NCBI GenBank assembly: GCA_015655015.1
Contig: JAATFV010000160.1
Span: 1 to 36,324, forward strand
DNA: 36,324 nucleotides
Source: Chitinophagales bacterium
Lineage (GTDB): Bacteria; Bacteroidota; Bacteroidia; Chitinophagales; Chitinophagaceae
Direction: 5' to 3'
A program made the translations under genes and the position numbers. The notes under the pieces are model-generated. The model saw only the letters and a list, made by a program, of their open reading frames with translations, had not been told where the DNA came from and did not search any database. How positions within the stretch are numbered: position 1 is the stretch's first letter; every line of letters begins with the position of its first letter. Shown here piece by piece: positions 1 to 8,734 of the stretch.

Positions 1-3000
1 CAGCTGCAAGCCTGCCCCTGTAACGGACGAAGCTACCTGCGCCTGTGCCACGCCGCCATCGGCAGCCGATATGAAATTAAACCGCTCGTCAAAGAAAAGG
101 ATCGTGAGATAAGCCTGCGGAGTAGTGCCCCCGCTGCCGGCAGGCGTCACCGCATTCACAAACCCGGGGGTAGCATTCAGCTGGCTGCTGATCCCCGCCG
201 CACTGCCATGTACCAGGGTGCCCGCCGTAGCGCCGCCCCCTATCAGCGATACGAGGTTAGCCAGCACATTGGTCACGATATTGGGATTGCTGCCACCGGT
301 GGCCGAAGCATAATAATAATCCGCGATGGCGCTCACCTTGTCCCCCGCCATGACCTTTTGCAAGGTATTGGGGCCGATAGTATGACCGGAGAGGTTGCCC
401 AGATGACTGACCGAGGCGGAAGTGTTGCCCGTCCAGGCCGTAGGTTTAGTCGTCCGCGTCACCTCCACTTCATTGCCCGCCCCCGTCTGCCCGAATACCG
501 GGTCTTCCGCTGCCGGCCGGCTGCCCGTCAGCTCCATGGTACAATCGTTGAGGGCCGAATGCGTTTCCTCGGTCAGCACCATGCGCACATTCTGCTGATA
601 GTCCATGATGAAATAATCCCAGGCGCCGGTGATATTGGTTCCGGGTAACGTGATGTTCCCGCTCTCCGACAAGGCATCATACCCATTGTTGGTGCTGGTA
701 GTCGTCACCGGCCTGATACGTCCCTGTTCGAAGTTGATGTAGGCCAGGTAAGTACTCGTACCCAAAAAAGGCGGCAGGGAAGCGGGTGTCAGCGTAGCAG
801 TCTCCTGGTACACATACAGCCCCATATAGGAAGTAATATTGGAGGCGCCGCCTGCTTCAGGAATGAACGCCCGCTGCAGTTTCTCGCCATCCGCACTGTA
901 AACGATGAGTATGGTTCCTTTGCCGACGATGCGGATCTGGTCGGGCTTGTCCAGGAAATTGTAATGGATGCCGTTTGTGCCAGCCGCCCCATTGTTCAGG
1001 CTTTGCGCATTCTTGTTCAGGTCCACTACGACATTGCCATCGACATCATAAACATAATCAGGCGTGCCCGCGGCATTCGCGCCGTCCTTGAAATCGCCCG
1101 ACTGACCGTTGACCGTCGTAGTCGTCATATTATCGGTAACCCGCTGCAATTTATTGCTGAACGAATTGTAGGTATATTGCAGGTCATCCAGGGTGACGGG
1201 CGTTGCTGTACCAGGGATCACCCCTTTCTGCAGCATTGTCAGCAGGTTGCCATTGTTATCATAGGTAATCTGGCCGCTGGCGCCGCTGACGGAAAAATCC
1301 ATCTTGCTGCTGCTCCACCCATCGCCCACATGCTGCTGTTCAGTATAAGCAGCCTTGATCAGCCTGTTCGCATTATCATAAGTGTAATCATATTTACGTT
1401 GGGCATCGTCCCCCTGCGTACTCCATTGTAACCCGGTCACCTGGCCGTTCAGCTGCGCGTGACTGAACACATTGTCCCGATTATCGTAACCGATGTACAA
1501 CCCAAAGAAATGCCCCCATTTACTATAAGTGGCCGGCGTCTTCAGCGCATAGTCTTTGTTGATACCCGTCAGCTGGTTATGGATATTGAATGTATAGTTC
1601 AGCGATTCCAGATCGGGAAGGCCGGAATTCGGGTTATTATAATTCGGATCAAGGTGTTTGGTCTTCACTCTGCCCACATCGTCGTAGTCATAGGAGGAAA
1701 TCGTCTTGAATGGATTGGCTCCCAGTTGCAGCTGTGTAGAGGTGACCCTGCCCAATTTGTCAAAATTATATTTGGTAAGGCTGAGGAAAGCCGAGTATCC
1801 GGCAGCACTATTGCTATGGCTGAAACAGGTGCTGAGCAGACGCCCGTCAAAATGGTATTGCAGGGTTGTTATATCGGTCGATTCCCGCACATTACGATTT
1901 ACGGTCTGGATGAGTCTTCCCTTTTCATCATAATATTTGGTGGAAGTCAGGAAAAAGTTGGAGGATCCCAGGATCCGGACGTTAGTGCCCGTGCAAAGAT
2001 TTATAGTTCGTAAAGAATAACGGATTGGAATGACATTGGGATCGGTCGTACTATAGGCAGCTGTTTCGTTAGTATAGCCGGATTGAATGGACTGCTCATA
2101 CGGGAAGATATATATATCGTAAAAAAAATATTTCAATGTGGTAGTAGAAGTAGAATTGTTCAGGCTGGTGCTATTGATCGAAGTCGGGCATAAAGACGGA
2201 TGGACCGTTACATTCGTACCGCCAGTATTGCTGTAGTTGGTAATAGTTATGGCAGTGGTGGAGGGTGCGCTGCTGATGTCAGCCTGAAGTGCGGCGACAG
2301 TCTCCGTCGTATTGTATAGAGTGGAAAGTACCGGGCGATCCAGCTCATCATAGAGCTCGGCCGTCCATTGCGGCGTAGCTATCGCTGCCTGGTTGCCATC
2401 CTGGGTGAAAACGAGCCGGTCGCGGATATCATAGAGCATGTTCAGCGGCGTCGCTCCGGGCGCCTTCTTCCAGATCGTGCGGCCTTTATCGTCGTAATTG
2501 TACTGGAAGACCTGCTCCGCCAGCACAGTCTGCCCATTCGTACCAGCAAAGCTCCAGGCATTGGCATCCAGGTATTTTACTCCTTCCGGCTGGATCTGGA
2601 AACGCAGCAGACCAAAATCATCGTACACGAAATACGTGCTGATCCAACCTGTATTTCCTGCTCCCGGAGCAGCCACCGCCTGTACTTTCTTCAGGATCAT
2701 CCGGCCGGATTTGTCGGTAAACTCTATGACCTGGCTGCCATTTACATCCGTATACGTGAGCTTATACAATAGGTTAGCCGCATACACACCATTGTTAACC
2801 GGCGCATCTCCCTGTACATAATCGGTAGCCAGGATCTGTACATTGTCGGCCAACGTGTTCATATCATAGGCGGCCGAATTACCCGTCCCTGCCGCCCAGG
2901 CGGCCCCGGCCTCTTTGACATTGACGACCCTGTTCAGCGGGCTGTTGTCGAAGGTAATGGAAGAAAATGCCGACGTCTCGTTATACGTGGCGGCATTGGC

Positions 3001-3702
3001 AAAATAGACCGGCTGGTCCAATAAAGGCGCTGTCTTGAACTTACCGGCCTGGTTGGAAGTCGTGTAGGGCAGGTATTTTGTCGGCTCCCGTCCCAGGGCA
3101 TCGTATTGAGAGAACTGCACCAGGTCCCCCCACAACGTACCGCTGGCAGGCGTAGCCGTCTCCCGGCTCACCTTTTCCACCGACCTTCCCAATCCATCAA
3201 AGTAGGTGGTGGTTTGTAGTTTGGAGCCAATAGGCAACTGATCGACGGCCGTCCAGATAGTAATGCCGGTCGTGATAACATCGTGCTCCCGGATGTAGTT
3301 GATGTCCTCCCAGTTGACAGACACTACGCTGATCTTGATCGTGTTGGAATAAATGAAAGCGCCATTCGAAGGATAGATCGTCTTTCGTCTGAAATAGGTC
3401 GTCTGGCTTAACGCTACCGGCGCCTGGTAAGAAGTCAGCGTTCCATTCGTAGTAATGGCCGCAAAGCCCGTCGTCGGACTCAAGCTGGATTCCCATTGAT
3501 AGTTCAGCCCGGTGTTCGGAAAAGCGGCAGGATAGATCTCCACGAATGGAGCAGGAACCTGGTTGTAGGAAAAGTTATACACGCCGGTCGTCGTTCCGAT
3601 AGAATGGCTGGGATTCCAGGATTGGGCATCAATTTCATTCGCGAAGCCGGTCAGGATCATTCCAATGATCCATAAGAGCCGCAAAAAATTTTTGTGTATC
3701 AT
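1..3702 (-). CDS. DUF6443 domain-containing Rhs-family protein, 3' part outside the window
   Basis: The frame is open from an ATG at 3700-3702 to the window edge, giving 1234 residues without the C-terminus. Residues 1-27 form a signal peptide ending near IDAQS. An Ig-like stretch follows (about 90-128), then a DUF6443 region (about 130-265) with YIREHDV and YFDGLGRSVEKV. YD-type repeats are clear near residue 400 (YDDKGRTIWKKAPGATP, YDIRDRLVFTQDG). Near residue 1030 is WDYFIMDYQQNVRMVLTEE, and near 1195 PQAYLTILFFDERFNF, both typical of the stretch before the YYPFGL Rhs core in Bacteroidota. The window therefore ends shortly before the expected core and variable tail, and toxin identity cannot be judged. 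It starts 20 bp after the upstream Rhs-like gene, so the two are probably co-transcribed. The family is exported and forms beta-strand shells in related systems. The family call is firm; a role as toxin carrier is inference. Confidence 0.9.
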   Translation of the reverse strand, partial: MIHKNFLRLLWIIGMILTGFANEIDAQSWNPSHSIGTTTGVYNFSYNQVPAPFVEIYPAAFPNTGLNYQWESSLSPTTGFAAITTNGTLTSYQAPVALSQTTYFRRKTIYPSNGAFIYSNTIKISVVSVNWEDINYIREHDVITTGITIWTAVDQLPIGSKLQTTTYFDGLGRSVEKVSRETATPASGTLWGDLVQFSQYDALGREPTKYLPYTTSNQAGKFKTAPLLDQPVYFANAATYNETSAFSSITFDNSPLNRVVNVKEAGAAWAAGTGNSAAYDMNTLADNVQILATDYVQGDAPVNNGVYAANLLYKLTYTDVNGSQVIEFTDKSGRMILKKVQAVAAPGAGNTGWISTYFVYDDFGLLRFQIQPEGVKYLDANAWSFAGTNGQTVLAEQVFQYNYDDKGRTIWKKAPGATPLNMLYDIRDRLVFTQDGNQAAIATPQWTAELYDELDRPVLSTLYNTTETVAALQADISSAPSTTAITITNYSNTGGTNVTVHPSLCPTSINSTSLNNSTSTTTLKYFFYDIYIFPYEQSIQSGYTNETAAYSTTDPNVIPIRYSLRTINLCTGTNVRILGSSNFFLTSTKYYDEKGRLIQTVNRNVRESTDITTLQYHFDGRLLSTCFSHSNSAAGYSAFLSLTKYNFDKLGRVTSTQLQLGANPFKTISSYDYDDVGRVKTKHLDPNYNNPNSGLPDLESLNYTFNIHNQLTGINKDYALKTPATYSKWGHFFGLYIGYDNRDNVFSHAQLNGQVTGLQWSTQGDDAQRKYDYTYDNANRLIKAAYTEQQHVGDGWSSSKMDFSVSGASGQITYDNNGNLLTMLQKGVIPGTATPVTLDDLQYTYNSFSNKLQRVTDNMTTTTVNGQSGDFKDGANAAGTPDYVYDVDGNVVVDLNKNAQSLNNGAAGTNGIHYNFLDKPDQIRIVGKGTILIVYSADGEKLQRAFIPEAGGASNITSYMGLYVYQETATLTPASLPPFLGTSTYLAYINFEQGRIRPVTTTSTNNGYDALSESGNITLPGTNITGAWDYFIMDYQQNVRMVLTEETHSALNDCTMELTGSRPAAEDPVFGQTGAGNEVEVTRTTKPTAWTGNTSASVSHLGNLSGHTIGPNTLQKVMAGDKVSAIADYYYASATGGSNPNIVTNVLANLVSLIGGGATAGTLVHGSAAGISSQLNATPGFVNAVTPAGSGGTTPQAYLTILFFDERFNFISAADGGVAQAQVASSVTGAGLQL

Positions 3703-3722
3703 TGAATATTTTTATTCATTTA

Positions 3723-6700
3723 TTATCGGCAGGGACCGCCATAGGTCACTGTATAGGTAATCACATAAGTGCCATCCGCCCAAACATAACCCCATTGTTC
3801 TGTGCAGGAGTTTGTTGGAGTGAGGCGATGAGTAGCTTTAATAATTTCGTAAGTACCAGTCTGACATACACAGTTTTGTACTCTTTGACCCACCCCTGAA
3901 CAAGTCGACGTACAACTCCCGTTTAAATTGGCATTATTCTGCCCATTGGCGGCTATATAGTTCAGCGCCTGCTGATCAGCAGCCAACTGATTCACGGTAG
4001 AACTGTAGGTTCCCGCAGCAACAGTCGTAGTATAGGCTCCCCCTGTATATAGGCAAGCACAGTTTTTCCGGGTATAGGTGGCGCTCTGTTGCGAATTATA
4101 ATAAAGAGGAGTACATACTCCGTTGGCGTTGGCATAGTTTTGTCCGTTGGCTGCGATATCGTTGAAAGCCAATTGATCGGTAGCAGCCTGGCTCACGGTA
4201 GAAGAATATATTCCCGCTGCTACCATATACGTAACACTACTGCCGGTATAACCTGTTCCACAGCTCTTATTGAAAGATTGACTCTGTTGAGCATTATAAT
4301 AGTTACCTGCCGGACAATAGTCCTGCGGTCCGGCATCGGACCAGCGCCGCTGATGATAGGTCGGGCTGTTCGGATTAAGATCGGTTTCCTGCACGAACTG
4401 ATGCGGAGGCAGGGCGCCGCCGACCGAGGAACAATAAGTGGAATCACCTTCCAGCCAGGTCCAGTCCGGGGCCGTGCTAAAGGTACATACGGCATGCGCC
4501 GTATCGTTGGCATAAGCCTGTGCGTTAGCAGCCAGCTCATCCAGCGCTTTCTGGTCGGCATCCGCCTGGCTAAGAATGGAGTGGTAACGGTTCGCCGGCA
4601 CGGTGTATGTCACCGATCCTCCGACTTTTCCTTCCTGGCAGTTTTGCGTAACGTCCGTTTCCGACTGAACCGTATTGTAATAGATCAGCGAGCAGGTCCC
4701 ATTGGCATTGGCATAAGTCTGTCCGTTCAGCAGCAGGTCGATCTCTGCCTGGATATCCGCGTCGATCTGGCTGACAGTGGAAGTATATTTATTGGCAGGC
4801 ACCGTAAAAGTGACCGATCCCGGCTGATAACCGGCACTGCAATTAGAAGGGGTCACGGTCTCAGACAACACATGGTTGGAATAGCTTGCCGGACAGCCCG
4901 TCTGCCTGGCCGCCGAGACATTGTTGTACTCGTACATCTTCACGATATTCATCGCTTCGTCTTTCACGAACTGCAGCCGGCCCAGGTTATCATAGCTATA
5001 GTACGTGATCCGGTTGTTCTCATCACATTCGGAGGTCTTGCCGATCAGCGGGTCGTAGGTGGTCGAATGTACCTGTGCATTGACGGGATACAGGCGCAAT
5101 TCATCGATGGTGCTCGTTCCCGTGATGGATACATTGGCAGTACCCTGCGCGATACTATATTCATAATAACGCATGCCATTATAGACCGGACCGGATTTAG
5201 TATTGGTAGCCCCGGCTGATATGGTTACATCGGAAGTGCTGGCCCAGAAGGAAAGGATATACGGCCTGGCCGTATTGATCGGGGCAGAGAGCGTATTTCC
5301 CGTCATGTTAAATCCACGTGACCCGGTAATAAAACTGGCGGCAGAATAAGACAGCCCCCCCGACAAACTCCAGCCTCCGAAACCCCCACTCTCAAAGCTG
5401 GTGACAGCCGGCTTATCTGCGACCGGATCCGCATTGATGACAGACGCCGTTATATATTTATCATTGTAATCATAGATACTGGTGAGGGAACGGCCTCCTT
5501 CGTCCTTGACGCCTACCGCGTTGCTGTTGCCATCATACGTGAACGTCTGGAGGACCTTATAATTCGAATAGTTGGCTGTGAGGGGACCCGGATAGACCGC
5601 ATAACTGGCAGTGGGCTTCGCAAATCGCTGCTCCAGGACACGGGAAGACCTGATATCACCATTGGTCACCTGAATAAATTCTGTCACTTTCTCGCTCAGC
5701 ATCCTCTTCCCGGTAGCAGCACTGTTCATAAAGATGTCTGTGACTACCGGCAGCGTTACGATATTGTTACTGTTCAGGGTCGACAGCAGCCCGCCGCTGA
5801 AGTCACTGGAATAATAAATGTCCTTGGAATTCTGCACCCCATTACTTTGCATAGTTATAATACTGGATACCTCATAATTATAATAATTATACTTATAGAC
5901 TGTATAAGCCTGCACGTACTGCAGAGCATCACCCACACGATACGTCCTTTCATAGGTAGTATCCAGTTCCAAACGACCCGTGTACATATTGTAAATGTCC
6001 ACCAGCATATTGCTATTGGAGGTCGTCGTATAATTGGCAGCACTGTAAGTATAGGTAGAGGACTGTGTCCAGTCCGTGTTACGCTGGGAATAGCTGTAGT
6101 CGACCAGGCATTTGCAGGATTTGATGGGAATGCATGCGCTCAACAAAGGCTGCACGGCGAGATCAGGATGTGAGACGGATGCCAGCTTATTCATTGCCAG
6201 GGCGAAATTACCCACGCCGCCGATGCAGCCCGACCCGATCAATTCCGATGCCTTGGTAGTGTCATAGACATTCCTCGTCTGTTTGATCATATTTCCGCTG
6301 ACGTCATACACGGTTTTGAGAAGCGGCAACCCATAAGCCCAGGGCGCATATCGCTGTTTGGCGGAAAAGGCGGTATTGGGACCGGACAACCATAACGGGT
6401 AATCGTCCGAACTGGTGAACGTCTGCACAGTCTTGCCGATCGTCCCCGGGTTCTCGATAATCTCTACCCGTTTGAACTGCGCCGGCAGCGGACTGACATC
6501 GTTCAGGTTCGAATTATGATAGACCGGCGTCGCGCCATCTTTATTGTAGTTATGCAGACACGAAATCCCGATAGTAACGATGATGGCTATGGCATCCAGG
6601 ATCACCGCCACAATAGCCGCCGGCGTATCATCAAGACAGACATTGATCACATCCAGGACATCCATGATGGTGCTCAGGATCGTCAGCACCGGCGCAATGG

Positions 6701-8648
6701 AGTTCATAAAATTCTGCAGCGTGGACAGGCTGATAGCCTCTCCCACCGACAAAATGCCCGGGTACATATAATGCCAGTAACACCCGCAGCCGGAGGTAAA
6801 ATTGCAATGAAATCCTTTCTGTTCAGGGGCATAATGGCTGCCGTTGACCTGCATGTTGACGGGCGTTTCCATTCCCCACAGCGAAGAGGCGCTGTCGGCC
6901 CCATTCATGATATAATTGTAGGTAGTGATAACCGGATTAGCGCAGCCGTTGGAATACCCTCCGTCTGCCGAACTGGTCTGCGAGACATGTACGCCGCCGA
7001 GAGCCGTCACCGTAGGGTTACTCATAAAGGATCCCGTATTCTGCGCATACGAATACTTGAGACTCCCCCCTGTCGGGTAAACGATCTCTTTCAGCAAGCC
7101 ATTCCGGGCATAACCCGCCTTTGGATTCATAAAAACTCCAAATACAGGAAAGCCCGATACCGGATCCGTGTAAGCACTGGCCGTCGTGCTGTTTACAAAA
7201 CACAACCCCTGCAAGGAATTCCAGTCCAGCAGGTTGACGGAAGTATAGTTGAGTGGCACCAGCGTGTTGTCATACCCGACGCTGTTGTTTCCGTTAAAGA
7301 ACCCCCAGGGATCCTTTGCATAGAAAAAAGGCGGCGGCACAAAATCATCAACTGCATTGGAACCCGTATAATAATCAAAGATATAAGGCGGGGTATCCTC
7401 TTTGAGGTCCACCCCGATCTTCCTAACGGATTTCAGGCACAGCCGCGCCACACTTTTCTGGTAAGGGGTAGCAGGAGTGCCATACCGGTTGAGCACAAAG
7501 TAGGTCGTGTTCAGCTGGTATTCGGACACAAATCTCCCCTGGTACTGGATATCGACAGATGCCAGGGCCTGATCACCGTTCAAATCCACCCTCGACGTAC
7601 CGGTATAATTAAAAGTGACCGTATGCCCATCCGGATAGGCAATGGAAGAAATGCCCGGTACGACGGTCATGGAATACCTATTGTCCACGATGATGTAATT
7701 ATGCCATTGATTCCAGGATATATCGGCCCCGGCATAGTTATTTATATTACGGGAATAGGCATAGTTAAAAGTAACCTTCCGGTTGGTAAGGGGATCGTCG
7801 ATCTCGCTGAGATACCAGCTGCTGATAACATAGGGGTTAACGACCACCTTATTATTATAGCCTACCTGGAATCCATTCTGATAATAGACTCCGTGGGATT
7901 TAAAAGTAGGCTGGGCAATAGGCGTCTGGAGATCCTGATCGCAAAACTCCTGACATAATACCCGGGTGAGGCTGTGCTGGGAAAATTTATAGATCATGCC
8001 ATCGACATCCTGGATCGAAAAAGAAGTGATCGTCGTACGGATGCCCTGGCTCGTCATCGTCGGGTCCCGGATGAAAGTGATCTTCAGCTTTGTATCTCCA
8101 ATTGATATACCATGATCGCCACCCGTCGTATCCAGAATGAACATGCCGGACTTACCGTTGAACTGAAAGGAAAAATGGTCCAGTTGCTTGTCCTCCCTTT
8201 CCAGATTGTGGGGGGCATACAATTGATTCTTGCTGCCGTAGATCGGGTATTTGATCAGCGAATTCGGACAGCCGTGTGCCGGATCGATCGTGTGGTATAA
8301 ATAGCCCGCGGGGTACTTGACCAGGTCATTGTCCTGCTCGCCATTGGGATTGGAAGTGTGATACTCCGGCTGATCATCGGGCTCGCCCACCTGCATGCGG
8401 GCGATGACGCCACCTGCCACCATATTCCATCCCTGCCCTACATTGGTCGCCACATCGTTGACCTTTAAGCCATTGCCGGAGTTGTAGGACAAGGCCACCA
8501 CAGACGTCAGCCGGCTCTTGTCATCCTGCCAGTTGAACATCGGGAGGGTGAATATAGCCGTACCATTCTGGAGGCTCACCTGGGCATAGCCTTTACAAAA
8601 ATTCAAAAGAATCAGTAAGCTGGCGAGGGCAATTCTTTTCAATAACAT
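3723..8648 (-). CDS. SpvB/Rhs-like giant secreted protein with C-terminal DUF5977 repeats
   Basis: This 1641-residue protein begins with a signal peptide (residues 1-22, cut near KGYAQ). The N-terminal region carries LSYNSGNGLKVNDVATNVG and GWNMVAGGVIAR, which resembles the opening of SpvB/TcB-like and Rhs-like proteins. A long hydrophobic patch lies at about residues 645-702. One clear YD repeat (YDNLGRLQFVKDEAMNI) is near residue 1220. Residues about 1249-1579 hold four DUF5977 repeats with an inserted segment between copies 2 and 3. The protein ends in a cysteine-containing tail (GGPCR) with no Rhs core or toxin-like domain. It sits between a coiled-coil/barrel protein upstream (86 bp gap with a hairpin) and the DUF6443 Rhs protein 20 bp downstream, which implies one operon. 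The DUF5977 and Rhs-like calls are made from recognised patterns; the biochemical role is unknown. By analogy with TcB/TcC it could form a shell partner for the next protein, but that is inference. Confidence 0.85.
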   Translation of the reverse strand: MLLKRIALASLLILLNFCKGYAQVSLQNGTAIFTLPMFNWQDDKSRLTSVVALSYNSGNGLKVNDVATNVGQGWNMVAGGVIARMQVGEPDDQPEYHTSNPNGEQDNDLVKYPAGYLYHTIDPAHGCPNSLIKYPIYGSKNQLYAPHNLEREDKQLDHFSFQFNGKSGMFILDTTGGDHGISIGDTKLKITFIRDPTMTSQGIRTTITSFSIQDVDGMIYKFSQHSLTRVLCQEFCDQDLQTPIAQPTFKSHGVYYQNGFQVGYNNKVVVNPYVISSWYLSEIDDPLTNRKVTFNYAYSRNINNYAGADISWNQWHNYIIVDNRYSMTVVPGISSIAYPDGHTVTFNYTGTSRVDLNGDQALASVDIQYQGRFVSEYQLNTTYFVLNRYGTPATPYQKSVARLCLKSVRKIGVDLKEDTPPYIFDYYTGSNAVDDFVPPPFFYAKDPWGFFNGNNSVGYDNTLVPLNYTSVNLLDWNSLQGLCFVNSTTASAYTDPVSGFPVFGVFMNPKAGYARNGLLKEIVYPTGGSLKYSYAQNTGSFMSNPTVTALGGVHVSQTSSADGGYSNGCANPVITTYNYIMNGADSASSLWGMETPVNMQVNGSHYAPEQKGFHCNFTSGCGCYWHYMYPGILSVGEAISLSTLQNFMNSIAPVLTILSTIMDVLDVINVCLDDTPAAIVAVILDAIAIIVTIGISCLHNYNKDGATPVYHNSNLNDVSPLPAQFKRVEIIENPGTIGKTVQTFTSSDDYPLWLSGPNTAFSAKQRYAPWAYGLPLLKTVYDVSGNMIKQTRNVYDTTKASELIGSGCIGGVGNFALAMNKLASVSHPDLAVQPLLSACIPIKSCKCLVDYSYSQRNTDWTQSSTYTYSAANYTTTSNSNMLVDIYNMYTGRLELDTTYERTYRVGDALQYVQAYTVYKYNYYNYEVSSIITMQSNGVQNSKDIYYSSDFSGGLLSTLNSNNIVTLPVVTDIFMNSAATGKRMLSEKVTEFIQVTNGDIRSSRVLEQRFAKPTASYAVYPGPLTANYSNYKVLQTFTYDGNSNAVGVKDEGGRSLTSIYDYNDKYITASVINADPVADKPAVTSFESGGFGGWSLSGGLSYSAASFITGSRGFNMTGNTLSAPINTARPYILSFWASTSDVTISAGATNTKSGPVYNGMRYYEYSIAQGTANVSITGTSTIDELRLYPVNAQVHSTTYDPLIGKTSECDENNRITYYSYDNLGRLQFVKDEAMNIVKMYEYNNVSAARQTGCPASYSNHVLSETVTPSNCSAGYQPGSVTFTVPANKYTSTVSQIDADIQAEIDLLLNGQTYANANGTCSLIYYNTVQSETDVTQNCQEGKVGGSVTYTVPANRYHSILSQADADQKALDELAANAQAYANDTAHAVCTFSTAPDWTWLEGDSTYCSSVGGALPPHQFVQETDLNPNSPTYHQRRWSDAGPQDYCPAGNYYNAQQSQSFNKSCGTGYTGSSVTYMVAAGIYSSTVSQAATDQLAFNDIAANGQNYANANGVCTPLYYNSQQSATYTRKNCACLYTGGAYTTTVAAGTYSSTVNQLAADQQALNYIAANGQNNANLNGSCTSTCSGVGQRVQNCVCQTGTYEIIKATHRLTPTNSCTEQWGYVWADGTYVITYTVTYGGPCR
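3912..4905 (-). repeat. Four DUF5977 protein repeats encoded in tandem
   Basis: About 65-residue units share a pattern of a YYN-like start, a Cys followed by GY.G, VTYTVPAG.Y.STVSQ, A-D, and ANANG.C at the end. Copy limits are roughly 4697-4885, 4486-4690, 4117-4305 and 3914-4108. A non-repeat segment at about 4316-4485 (WTWLEGDSTYC) separates copies 2 and 3. Each unit keeps two cysteines, so disulfides in the exported protein are plausible. The copies differ at the DNA level, so this is an old protein repeat and not a recent duplication. Confidence 0.75.
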
Positions 8649-8694
8649 AATAGGATCCTTTTCTATAGTTTATGGGTAAAAGTTTCGTTCAAAG

Positions 8695-8714
8695 CCGGAC
8701 CTGTCGCAGTCCGG
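8695..8714. other. Intercistronic stem-loop in the Rhs locus
   Basis: CCGGAC and GTCCGG form a perfect 6-bp stem around an 8-base loop in the 86-bp gap between the coiled-coil/barrel gene and the 1641-residue gene. No U-run follows in the minus direction, so it looks more like an mRNA-stability or partial-attenuation element than a full terminator. Confidence 0.35.
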
Positions 8715-8734
8715 ATAAGGGCATATACGGATCG

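Noticed and set aside
3912..4905. Regular repeat spacing that could suggest a CRISPR-like array
   Set aside because: The repetition is at protein level with a 65-residue period and diverged DNA; there are no short identical repeats with unique spacers.
4089..5219. Plus-strand open frame of 376 codons
   Set aside because: It is fully antisense to the DUF5977 repeats and shows no family features.
6516..7958. Plus-strand open frame of 480 codons
   Set aside because: It lies antisense to the DUF5977/Rhs-like gene, has a biased Ile/Arg-rich composition with no recognisable domain, and is best explained as a shadow of codon use in the minus-strand gene.
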